From the NCBI GenBank assembly GCA_946406145.1, contig CAMJJL010000004.1, positions 1 to 64,000 of the forward strand: a stretch of DNA of 64,000 nucleotides. Direction: 5' to 3'. The notes beneath the pieces are model-generated. The model was given only the letters and a program-made list of their open reading frames with translations. It had not been told where the DNA came from and ran no database searches. The position numbers were made by a program, and so were the translations under genes. The stretch is from an uncultured Clostridia bacterium. Its GTDB lineage: Bacteria > Bacillota > Clostridia > Oscillospirales > Acutalibacteraceae. This document shows, piece after piece, positions 26,794 through 33,938 of this stretch (position 1 is its first letter; every line of letters begins with the position of its first letter).

Positions 26794-26824
26794 TACCCTC
26801 CGTAAAAACGAATAGAAAAATATG

Positions 26825-26858
26825 GGACGCCTGCGTAAAGTTGCTTACGCAGGCGTCC
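26825..26858. terminator. bidirectional terminator between gmhB and the three-domain enzyme
   Basis: Perfect 14-bp stem GGACGCCTGCGTAA / TTACGCAGGCGTCC with a 6-nt loop. Towards the minus strand it is followed by a T-rich stretch (ATATTTTTC). It sits between convergent genes. A diverged copy lies at 29691-29733. Confidence 0.75.
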
Positions 26859-26869
26859 GATTCATTATA

Positions 26870-29290
26870 TTATCTTTTCTTTCGGTAGGCTTTTCTGTCG
26901 ATCTTTCCGTTAAAGGTCTTCTTGAGTTCATCAACCGCCTCGATAGTTCTCGGTATCTTATACATCTCGAGCCTCTCTGAGAGATAAGCGTTGAGCAGAG
27001 AGGGATCAAAATGATCCTTGTCATCGACCGTTACAAGCAGCTTGATATAGGCTACATCATATTCGTCGGTATCCTCGATACAGATACACTCTTCTATCAT
27101 GCCCGACTGCAGAGCAAGACTTTCGACCTCGGTAGGAGCGATCTTATAGCCGCCGAGGTTGATGACGTCGTCTTTTCTGCCGACATAATACAGATAGCCC
27201 TCTTCATCAAAGGTACCGATATCGCTGGACACGAACCAGCCGTCGTGATAAACAGAAGCCGTAAGCTCGGGCTCGTTATAATACTCGTACATGGTCATCT
27301 CGCTCTTGGCGCAGATCTGACCCTCGACTCCTGCCTCCTTCGTCAGCTTGCCGTCCTCGGTCAAGAGAGCGATCTCCAGATTCCTGACGGGTTTACCGAC
27401 ACAATTGGGTCGGAAGTCTATCTCGTTATAGTTATACGCCGTTCCGCCGGGTATCTCGGTTGCCTGATAGGTATTGTAAAGCCTTGTATTGGGCAACAAC
27501 TTTTTTAAGCCATCGCAGTCACTTTCAAACAAAGGCGATGAGCCGGTACTGATAAAATCGATCTGATCCTTGAACTTAGCGAACCTGTCGCCTGTCCGGT
27601 AGATAATGATCCTGATGGAAGCCGGAGGCAGGAACATCGAGGTGATCTGATGCTTCTCAATGACGGAGAAGAGTTTGACCAGATCGCTCATGCCCTCCAT
27701 ATATACCGCACAACCGCCGTTTCCGAGCGAAAGAAACGTTGTTCTGATTCCGCCGACATGGTTGAGCGGAGCGGCAACCAAGAATCTGTTTTTCTCTCTT
27801 ACGCCATAACCGGCTGTAACCGAGGATACATATAAGCTCTTTTTTCGGTGAGTAAGCACTACGCCCTTTGACTTGCCGGTAGTACCGGTGGTATAGATGA
27901 TCTCACTCGGCAGATCGATATCGGGATACGCGATAGCTGTATCGGCAGAAAACTTGTACTCATGCTCGATCGCGTATACTTCCTCAAAAGTTGCCCACGG
28001 GATATCAGAAGCCTGATTGGGCTTGAGCGCAATGATAAAGCTCGCCTGCGTCTCTCGGGCGATCTCAAGGATACGCGCATCGGGAGCGCTCTTTTCAACG
28101 GGCACCATCACTCCGCCGGCGAGGTGTGCGGCAAGCCAGCACGCGGGACAAGCGACCTCATGTGAAGCCTGAACGATGACATGGTCGCCCTTTTTGACAC
28201 CCTTTGCTGCCATCCACCGATAGACAGAATAGATGATATCGGCAAGCTCGCCGTAGGTAGTAGTTGTATCATTTACGATAATAGCAGGATCGTCGGGATG
28301 CTTAAGAGAGTTCTCAAAAACTCTCTGTACGATCGGCTTGTGGGTCTCGGCTTCATTATACCCTATCGGTTTGCCTAAGATCGCTTCTTTTGAAACCACC
28401 GATGACACAGCTTCATCAGCGGCTTCTCCTCCGCCGAGGCTGAGGATCAAAGCCGTCATGCTGTCTGCGCTGTTGAAGTTTTCGGAGTTGATCTTCTGGA
28501 ACGGGATCTTGCACGAGAATTCCTCTTCAAGGAGATTGACGACCGTGATAAGTGACAGCGAGTCAAATATATTGCCGGTGACAAGATTCTGAGCTGTCTC
28601 AAAATCCACACCGCTGATGTTTTCGGTCAGCACTTGGATCACCTTATCCCTGACGGACTTGTAGGAGGCTTTGTCGGACGGTACGGGGGCTTTGGCGGCG
28701 GAAACGGTGGGCGCTTTCTGCTCAGCACTTGCCTTTCTGACATTTTCAAAGAACTCCCATTCCTCAGCGGCTCTCCCGGGAGGCAGCACCTGATTCGTGG
28801 TTTTAAGGTTACGATCCTTGCTCATCATTCTGGAAGCGACATACAAATCGAACCGTCCGATGACCTTAGCCGGATTTCCGGCTACGACTGAATTCTCCGG
28901 TATATCTGACGTCACAACGCTGCCGGCGGAGATAATACAGTTCTTGTTGATACGGACGTCGGGCATGATCATCGCGCCGATACCGATATAAACGTTATCC
29001 ATTATTTCGATACAGCCGATGCGCTCACGCGCGCCTAAGTCGGCGTCGGGTCTTGCTTTCATTAAAAAGCCGTTGACGATATCGTGCGTCTTTATATCGA
29101 CGGTCTTGTGTATCGTGACGTTGTTATGCAGCTTGATCAGCTCAGGATATAGCGGCAGAAGGGAGGGTCCCCAACGACAGTTCTCCCCTATATCCGCTAG
29201 AACCTTGTGATCCTTGAGGTATTTCGCTTTTTTTCGGTAGTTTCTGCACAGCATCAGCCTGACGCTGTGGTACAATCTTTTAGGTTTCAT
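26870..29290 (-). CDS. three-domain protein: hexapeptide acyltransferase - carrier protein - AMP-forming adenylation domain
   Basis: 806 residues. Residues 1-165 are a left-handed beta-helix acyltransferase (IGCIEIMDNVYIGIG, GSVVTSDIPENSVVAGNPAK), paralogous to the protein at 3981. Residues 213-285 form an acyl carrier domain; Ser244 in IFDSLSLI is the likely phosphopantetheine site. Residues 310-806 are an AMP-binding ligase with Thr/Gly-rich YTTGTTGKSKG (466-476), an ATEIPGG-type A5 motif, DIGTFDEEGYLYYVGRKDD and the A10 lysine in FNGKIDRK. One polypeptide could therefore activate an acid, load it on its own carrier and transfer it to a sugar. AGAGGTG site before the ATG. It is convergent to the capsule operon and downstream of its own small HTH gene. 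A decayed duplicate lies at 29735-29959. Confidence 0.85.
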   Translation of the reverse strand: MKPKRLYHSVRLMLCRNYRKKAKYLKDHKVLADIGENCRWGPSLLPLYPELIKLHNNVTIHKTVDIKTHDIVNGFLMKARPDADLGARERIGCIEIMDNVYIGIGAMIMPDVRINKNCIISAGSVVTSDIPENSVVAGNPAKVIGRFDLYVASRMMSKDRNLKTTNQVLPPGRAAEEWEFFENVRKASAEQKAPTVSAAKAPVPSDKASYKSVRDKVIQVLTENISGVDFETAQNLVTGNIFDSLSLITVVNLLEEEFSCKIPFQKINSENFNSADSMTALILSLGGGEAADEAVSSVVSKEAILGKPIGYNEAETHKPIVQRVFENSLKHPDDPAIIVNDTTTTYGELADIIYSVYRWMAAKGVKKGDHVIVQASHEVACPACWLAAHLAGGVMVPVEKSAPDARILEIARETQASFIIALKPNQASDIPWATFEEVYAIEHEYKFSADTAIAYPDIDLPSEIIYTTGTTGKSKGVVLTHRKKSLYVSSVTAGYGVREKNRFLVAAPLNHVGGIRTTFLSLGNGGCAVYMEGMSDLVKLFSVIEKHQITSMFLPPASIRIIIYRTGDRFAKFKDQIDFISTGSSPLFESDCDGLKKLLPNTRLYNTYQATEIPGGTAYNYNEIDFRPNCVGKPVRNLEIALLTEDGKLTKEAGVEGQICAKSEMTMYEYYNEPELTASVYHDGWFVSSDIGTFDEEGYLYYVGRKDDVINLGGYKIAPTEVESLALQSGMIEECICIEDTDEYDVAYIKLLVTVDDKDHFDPSLLNAYLSERLEMYKIPRTIEAVDELKKTFNGKIDRKAYRKKR

Positions 29291-29370
29291 GTTGAATCAC
29301 CTCTTATTTTGAATTGCTTTTTGACAATATATCATGTTAAGGTATAAACCAATACGCAAGACGATCTGTA

Positions 29371-29580
29371 TTATATGCTGTTCGGTTCATATTCCAAAAG
29401 ATCGGATATCTCACAGTTGAGCGCTTCGCATATCTTATCGATATGTTCGAGGTTGACCCTGACAGAAAACTCATGGTACAATTCGTTTATTGTCGCGGGT
29501 CTTATACCGGTCTTGCGGGCAAGCTCCACCTGCGTTATCCTTCTTTCGCCTAATAATGTCGACAACTTTATTCTAATCAT
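29371..29580 (-). CDS. small Cro/C1-type HTH regulator
   Basis: 69 residues from the ATG at 29580, where AAGGTG lies 7 nt upstream; the longer frame begins inside the repeat hairpin and is rejected. The protein is a single HTH domain: IKLSTLLGERRITQVELARKTG followed by a recognition helix in RPATINELYHE and HIDKICEALNCEISDLLEY. Such YozG/HTH_26 proteins are usually DNA-binding repressors. It is 80 bp upstream of the three-domain enzyme, same strand, and both were duplicated together, so it probably regulates that gene. Confidence 0.8.
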   Translation of the reverse strand: MIRIKLSTLLGERRITQVELARKTGIRPATINELYHEFSVRVNLEHIDKICEALNCEISDLLEYEPNSI

Positions 29581-29690
29581 AAAATCACCTTCTCGGTGAA
29601 ATGATAACATATACGTTACATAAATTCTTATTATTACAATATCCGTAATGGTGATTTGGCTTTTAAAAAAACAAAAACCGATTAGAAAAA

Positions 29691-29733
29691 TTGCAGGACG
29701 CTTGCGTAAACATTTTTCACAGGCGTCCTGCAA
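29691..29733. terminator. diverged copy of the 26825 terminator
   Basis: Stem TTGCAGGACGCTTG / CAGGCGTCCTGCAA with one wobble pair. The surrounding bases (ATTAGAAAAAT... and ...CATATT.T.TCTTTT) match those around 26825-26858. It marks the left end of the decayed duplicate unit and may still end transcription. Confidence 0.65.
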
Positions 29734-29734
29734 T

Positions 29735-29959
29735 CATATTGTTGTCTTTTTCCGTATATACCGCACAACCGCTGTTTCCGAGTGAAAGAAACGTTGTTCT
29801 GATTTCGCCGACATGGTTGAGCGGAGCGGCAACCAAGAATCTGTTTTTCTCTCTTATGCCGTAACCGGTTGTAACCGAGGATACACATATAAGCTCTTTT
29901 TTTCGGTAGTTTCTGCACAGCATCGGCCTGAAGCTGTGGTACGATCTTTTAGGTTTCAA
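29735..29959 (-). pseudogene. deleted remnant of the three-domain enzyme gene
   Basis: Reading on the minus strand, the remnant keeps the first 21 residues of the enzyme (MKPKR...NYRKK, start changed to TTG but with a GAGGAG site), then jumps to residues about 487-532 (VSSVTTGYGIREKNRFLVAA and on to NSGCAVYTE). It then runs straight into the terminator copy. Two deletions explain this: one of about 1.4 kb whose ends in the intact gene share TTTTTTCGGT (near 27840 and 29230), and one of about 0.8 kb at the 3' end. An open frame of 80 codons survives by chance; no folded domain is left. Confidence 0.8.
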
Positions 29960-29980
29960 GTTGATCTCCTCTGGTTTTGA

Positions 29981-30136
29981 TACTAAGTAGCAATAAAAAA
30001 CTTTAAAAAGATATTAGCGGAGAATTTCGCAGAACAAGGCGGAGGGCGCAGGCAGGCTGGCGCCTGTCAAGACTGACAACGCAGTTATGCGGAATTCTCC
30101 GCAATGGATATTATAGTGTTTTATTGCTGCTTAGTA
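29981..30136. mobile_element. 156-bp MITE with 22-bp terminal inverted repeats
   Basis: The ends begin TACTAAGTAGCAATAAAA on the left and, read on the other strand, TACTAAGCAGCAATAAAA on the right; 20 of 22 positions agree. An inner pair of arms (AGCGGAGAATTTCGC and GCGGAATTCTCCGC) makes the whole element foldable. It is flanked by the direct repeat TGA (29978-29980 and 30137-30139). The intact paralogous site at 29307-29317 reads TTTTGAATTGC with a single TGA, so it is the empty site. No coding capacity, so it must have moved with a transposase from elsewhere. Confidence 0.8.
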
Positions 30137-30580
30137 TGAATTGCGTGGATAGGGTGACAATAAGCAACACGAAGGCTAAAGCACGAATACTTAGCGATAT
30201 GACGATCCGTAGGATATGCTGCTCGGCTCGTATTCCAAAAGATCGGATATCTCCTTCTTTCGCCTGATAAAGCCGACAGCTTTATTCTTATCGTAAAGCG
30301 CATTCTTTGCAGCATCTTACCGTATTTGTAACATATATATGCATTCTTTGCAACATCTTACCATATTCGAAACAAAAATTCAACCCTTTCAACAGCTTTT
30401 TAACTCATAAGTAGACAATGAAGAATCAAGGCGGTCAGTTTTTCGTCAGTTTGTCCAATCGGCGCCGACGCGGCGCTGTCAGCGACAAGCTCCGTGACTG
30501 CTTTTTGGCGAAAAAGCACATGAAAGGGTACCCTGAAATCAGGCACAGCAAGCAAAAAAAATGAAAAAAGTGAAAATATA
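30137..30580. other. non-coding stretch with degraded duplicate and direct repeats
   Basis: After the MITE comes the decayed regulator copy (30212-30294). Two direct repeats of about 33 bp, starting GCATTCTTTGC at 30300 and 30341, follow. A 28-bp segment at 30475-30502 matches the gmhB segment coding AVGDKLRDCC with three differences. The rest shows no gene. Confidence 0.6.
30212..30294 (-). pseudogene. deleted remnant of the HTH regulator gene
   Basis: The segment matches both ends of the intact regulator gene (29371-29580). The start codon is ACG, and a 127-bp internal deletion (equivalent to 29413-29539) removes most of the HTH and shifts the frame. The stop codon position reads TCC. The region upstream of the start no longer has the AAGGTG site. 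It is not functional. Confidence 0.75.
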
Positions 30581-30723
30581 TTGATTAATATATCGTTTTG
30601 TAGTATACTATAATAGATAACGTATGTTTCTGCGGCTTTTGCAGGAGCGCACTTTTCTATATGGGTTCACGCGAAAAGAGATCCCTTGGAACCCCACATA
30701 ATAAACAGTAAGGGAGTTTTTAG
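30581..30723 (+). promoter_or_regulatory. promoter and leader of the rmlAB operon
   Basis: TTGATT at 30581-30586 and TATACT at 30604-30609 with a 17-bp spacer; TATAAT at 30609-30614 overlaps. A leader of about 105 nt follows with an imperfect hairpin (TGGGTTC at 30662 with GAACCCC near 30690) and GGGAG before the GTG start. No known riboswitch was recognised in it. Confidence 0.55.
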
Positions 30724-31629
30724 GTGAAAGGTATTATACTCGCAGGCGGAAGCGGAACAAGACTGTATCCGCTGACTATGGTGACGTCAAAGCAGCTGCT
30801 GCCGGTTTACAACAAGCCGATGATCTATTATCCGCTTTCTACGCTTATGCTGGCACGGATCAGAGATATTCTCATTATCTCCACTCCTCAGGATACGCCT
30901 AGGATACAGCAATTGCTGGGCGACGGAGAAGCATTCGGGATTCATCTGGAATACGCGGTTCAGGAAAAGCCGGAGGGCTTAGCGCAGGCGTTCACCATCG
31001 GTAAAGACTTTATCGGCGACGACAGCTGTGCTATGATTCTCGGCGACAATATTTTTTACGGAAACGGATTAGGTCACAAGCTGTCTGCCGCAGTCAAAAC
31101 GGCTGAGAACGGCGAAGCTACCGTCTTCGGTTACTACGTTGAGGATCCGGAGCGGTACGGTATCATGGAGTTTGACAGAGGCGATAAGAGCGACGATTTT
31201 GGAATCAGCGTATTGAGTGTGGAGGAAAAGCCAAAGAATCCAAAATCCAATTACGCGATCGTCGGACTGTATTTTTACCCGGCAGGAGTCAGTGGGTTGG
31301 CAGAGAAGGTCAAGCCCAGCGAACGGGGAGAGTTGGAGATCACCTCGCTGAATGAGATGTATCTGCAGGAAAACAAGCTGCGCGCTCAGCTGCTCGGCCG
31401 CGGCTTTACCTGGATGGACGCCGGAACCTTTTATTCCCTGAGGAGAGCGACCAATTTTGTTTGTATGCTGGAGCAGTATCAGGGTATGACGATATCCGCA
31501 CCCGAGGAAATTGCCTACAGGCTTAATTGGATTAATAAAGAAAGACTTGCCCAAAGCGCTGCAAAGTACGGCAAGAGTCCGTACGGCGAGCATCTGATGA
31601 ACGTGCTCGAAGGCAAGATCATACTGTGA
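30724..31629 (+). CDS. rmlA: glucose-1-phosphate thymidylyltransferase
   Basis: 301 residues, usual length for RmlA/RfbA. Makes dTDP-glucose from dTTP and glucose 1-phosphate. Nucleotide-binding GIILAGGSGTRLYPLT, substrate motifs KPMIYYPLSTLMLA, ILGDNIFYG, VEEKPKNPKSNYAIVGLYFY and GFTWMDAGTF are all present. GTG start with GGGAG upstream. First gene of a four-gene operon. With rmlB it gives dTDP-4-keto-6-deoxyglucose; the rhamnose enzymes RmlC and RmlD are not in the window. Confidence 0.95.
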   Translation: MKGIILAGGSGTRLYPLTMVTSKQLLPVYNKPMIYYPLSTLMLARIRDILIISTPQDTPRIQQLLGDGEAFGIHLEYAVQEKPEGLAQAFTIGKDFIGDDSCAMILGDNIFYGNGLGHKLSAAVKTAENGEATVFGYYVEDPERYGIMEFDRGDKSDDFGISVLSVEEKPKNPKSNYAIVGLYFYPAGVSGLAEKVKPSERGELEITSLNEMYLQENKLRAQLLGRGFTWMDAGTFYSLRRATNFVCMLEQYQGMTISAPEEIAYRLNWINKERLAQSAAKYGKSPYGEHLMNVLEGKIIL

Positions 31630-31639
31630 GGTTGTAATC

Positions 31640-32668
31640 ATGACGGTATTTGTGACAGGCGGCGCCGGATTTATCGGTTCCAATTTTATCTTTTATATGT
31701 TAAAAAGCCACCCGGATTATCGTATTGTTTGTCTTGATAAGCTAACTTATGCCGGGAATCTTTCTACACTGAAATCAGTGATGGACAATCCCAACTTTCG
31801 TTTTGTAAAGGTGGATATCTGTGACCGCGACGCGATCGACAAGCTCTTTTGCGAGGAACATCCCGACGTGGTCGTCAACTTTGCTGCCGAGAGCCATGTG
31901 GATCGCTCGATCGAGGATCCCGAGATATTCCTGCGCACGAACATTATCGGTACGGAGGTAATGATGGATGCCTGCCGTAAGCACGGTGGGATCCGCTATC
32001 ATCAGGTCTCGACCGATGAAGTATACGGCGATCTTCCGCTTGACCGACCCGACCTGTTCTTTACGGAGGAAACGCCCATCCATACAAGCTCGCCGTACAG
32101 CAGCTCCAAGGCAGGAGCGGATTTGCTGGTTCTGGCCTATCACAGAACCTACGGCCTGCCGGTGACCGTCAGCCGCTGCTCCAACAATTACGGTCCCTAT
32201 CATTTTCCCGAAAAGCTCATTCCCTTGATGATCACAAACGCCCTGGCTGACAAACCGCTTCCCGTTTACGGAGAGGGCATCAATGTCCGTGACTGGCTGT
32301 ATGTAGAAGATCACTGTAAGGCTATCGACCTGATTATCCACAAGGGCAGGATCGGAGAGGTATATAATGTCGGCGGACACAATGAGATGCGCAATATCGA
32401 CATTGTGAAGCTGATCTGTAAGGAGCTCAATAAGCCTGAGAGCCTCATCACTTTTGTCACAGATCGCAAGGGTCATGACATGCGCTACGCGATCGACCCC
32501 ACTAAGATACACAACGAGCTGGGCTGGCTGCCCGAGACACGCTTTGAGGACGGCATCAAAAAGACCATCCAATGGTATCTTGACAATCAAGAATGGTGGC
32601 AGGAGATCATCAACGGCGAATACCGTGAATATTACGAAAAGATGTATGGCAACAAAGCGACAGGCTGA
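31640..32668 (+). CDS. rmlB: dTDP-glucose 4,6-dehydratase
   Basis: 342 residues, extended SDR. NAD-binding VTGGAGFIGSNFI, catalytic Thr-Asp-Glu in HQVSTDEVYGDLP, SSPYSSSKAGAD with the YxxxK pair (Tyr about 155), and RCSNNYGPYHFPEKLIPLMI. Makes dTDP-4-keto-6-deoxyglucose. Ten bases separate it from rmlA. The product could be used by the VioA-like aminotransferase at 4614 to give an amino-dideoxy sugar. Confidence 0.95.
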   Translation: MTVFVTGGAGFIGSNFIFYMLKSHPDYRIVCLDKLTYAGNLSTLKSVMDNPNFRFVKVDICDRDAIDKLFCEEHPDVVVNFAAESHVDRSIEDPEIFLRTNIIGTEVMMDACRKHGGIRYHQVSTDEVYGDLPLDRPDLFFTEETPIHTSSPYSSSKAGADLLVLAYHRTYGLPVTVSRCSNNYGPYHFPEKLIPLMITNALADKPLPVYGEGINVRDWLYVEDHCKAIDLIIHKGRIGEVYNVGGHNEMRNIDIVKLICKELNKPESLITFVTDRKGHDMRYAIDPTKIHNELGWLPETRFEDGIKKTIQWYLDNQEWWQEIINGEYREYYEKMYGNKATG

Positions 32669-32707
32669 ATGAGCTTCCATCGAATTATCGATTGACAGGT
32701 GGGTTAC

Positions 32708-33883
32708 ATGCAGACAATTGTCACAAGTTATCAGCCCCTGATTTATTTACTGAATTGCGCTTTGCATCAAACACAACCGGACAGAAGCCATTTGGCGAAA
32801 ACTGATTTTCATGAATTGGAGCGTCAGAGTGACTTCCACGGCGTCTCAGCGATGGTAGGTTATGTCCTTATCAGCAATAAGGACGTCGGGATCCTTGACG
32901 AAGAGCAACAGGCATTCTGGAAGGAAGCTTACTATCACTCCGTAAGGAACTCCCTGCTCATCGATCGGGAGCTGGAACAGGTATGCGGCGCGTTATCGGA
33001 CGCTCATATCGGCTATGTAAAGCTCAAGGGAAGTGTGTTGAAGCATTATTATCCCAAGAGCGGTATGCGCGAAATGTGCGACGTCGATCTGCTGATCGAT
33101 CCCGATCAAACCGAACAGGCGAAAAATGTCATGACAGCGCTCGGATACACCGTGGATGCATTCGGAATGTCCAAGGACGATATCTATTCAAAGCCGCCGA
33201 TCTACCATTTTGAACTGCACCATAAGCTGTTCGTAGAATCGTATCCCGACTTCTTCAAATATTTTCGTCATTATTTTGAAAGCATGTCGCCCGTTTCTCC
33301 GGACGGATACGAAAGAAAGATGACCGATGATCAATTCTATCTTTTTTTGATCGCGCACGCCTGTAAGCACCTACACAGAGCCGGCGTCGGTTTGCGTGTG
33401 CTGACGGATATTTATGTCGTCAACCGGACTTTTGCGCTGCACCGCGATTATATTGACCGTGAACTGCCGAAGCTCGGGCTGGTACGCGACGAAACGAATC
33501 TTCGTTCTTTGTCCGAAAAACTGTTTTCTTCTCCCGAGAGCACGGCGTTACCGACGCTTTCAAGAGAAGAAGAAAACCTACTGGTGTTTATGCTGCGTTC
33601 TGGCTCAACGGGAACCTTTGAGCAGCGCATCCACAACCAGTCGCCGCAAGGCGTTTATGCCGATGCGCAGGATCTGTCGAAAAATAAATGGTATTATGTA
33701 AAGAATCGCTTGATTCTCAACCCCAAAACCTATCGAAAAAAATATCCGTTCTTTTATCGTCACAAGATCGCGCGTCCCTTCTTACCGATCGTGCGGCTTG
33801 CCAAGAAAGCGGTCAAGCACGACGGTAAAGTCAGTAATGAACTGAAGAATCTTCGAAAAGTAAACAAAAAAACCAAGGATTGA
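32708..33883 (+). CDS. nucleotidyltransferase-fold protein (NTP_transf_5 family)
   Basis: 391 residues from the ATG at 32708 (AGGTGG site 5 nt upstream; a GTG at 32699 lies within it). The core YVKLKGSVLKHYYPKSGMRE..CDVDLLID matches the uncharacterised nucleotidyltransferase family often found in polysaccharide loci, with the metal-binding DVDLLID aspartates. FYLFLIAHACKHLHRAGVGL is the helical conserved part. The C-terminal 80 residues are basic (KYPFFYRHKIARPF). The substrate is unknown; such proteins occur next to glycan and RiPP genes. Its place between rmlB and a UDP-sugar epimerase suggests a glycan-related role. Confidence 0.75.
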   Translation: MQTIVTSYQPLIYLLNCALHQTQPDRSHLAKTDFHELERQSDFHGVSAMVGYVLISNKDVGILDEEQQAFWKEAYYHSVRNSLLIDRELEQVCGALSDAHIGYVKLKGSVLKHYYPKSGMREMCDVDLLIDPDQTEQAKNVMTALGYTVDAFGMSKDDIYSKPPIYHFELHHKLFVESYPDFFKYFRHYFESMSPVSPDGYERKMTDDQFYLFLIAHACKHLHRAGVGLRVLTDIYVVNRTFALHRDYIDRELPKLGLVRDETNLRSLSEKLFSSPESTALPTLSREEENLLVFMLRSGSTGTFEQRIHNQSPQGVYADAQDLSKNKWYYVKNRLILNPKTYRKKYPFFYRHKIARPFLPIVRLAKKAVKHDGKVSNELKNLRKVNKKTKD

Positions 33884-33938
33884 TTTCAACTGTGCCCTGC
33901 ATCTGCTGATAAATCCTCTTTAATGACAGGATAAGGTT

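Noticed and set aside
26870..29290. Possible non-ribosomal peptide synthetase cluster
   Set aside because: Only one adenylation and one carrier domain, no condensation or thioesterase domain in the protein. A single-acid loading enzyme is more likely.
29981..30136. IS element
   Set aside because: Too short for a transposase gene; it is a MITE.
30300..30373. CRISPR array
   Set aside because: Only two repeats, imperfect, no cas genes.
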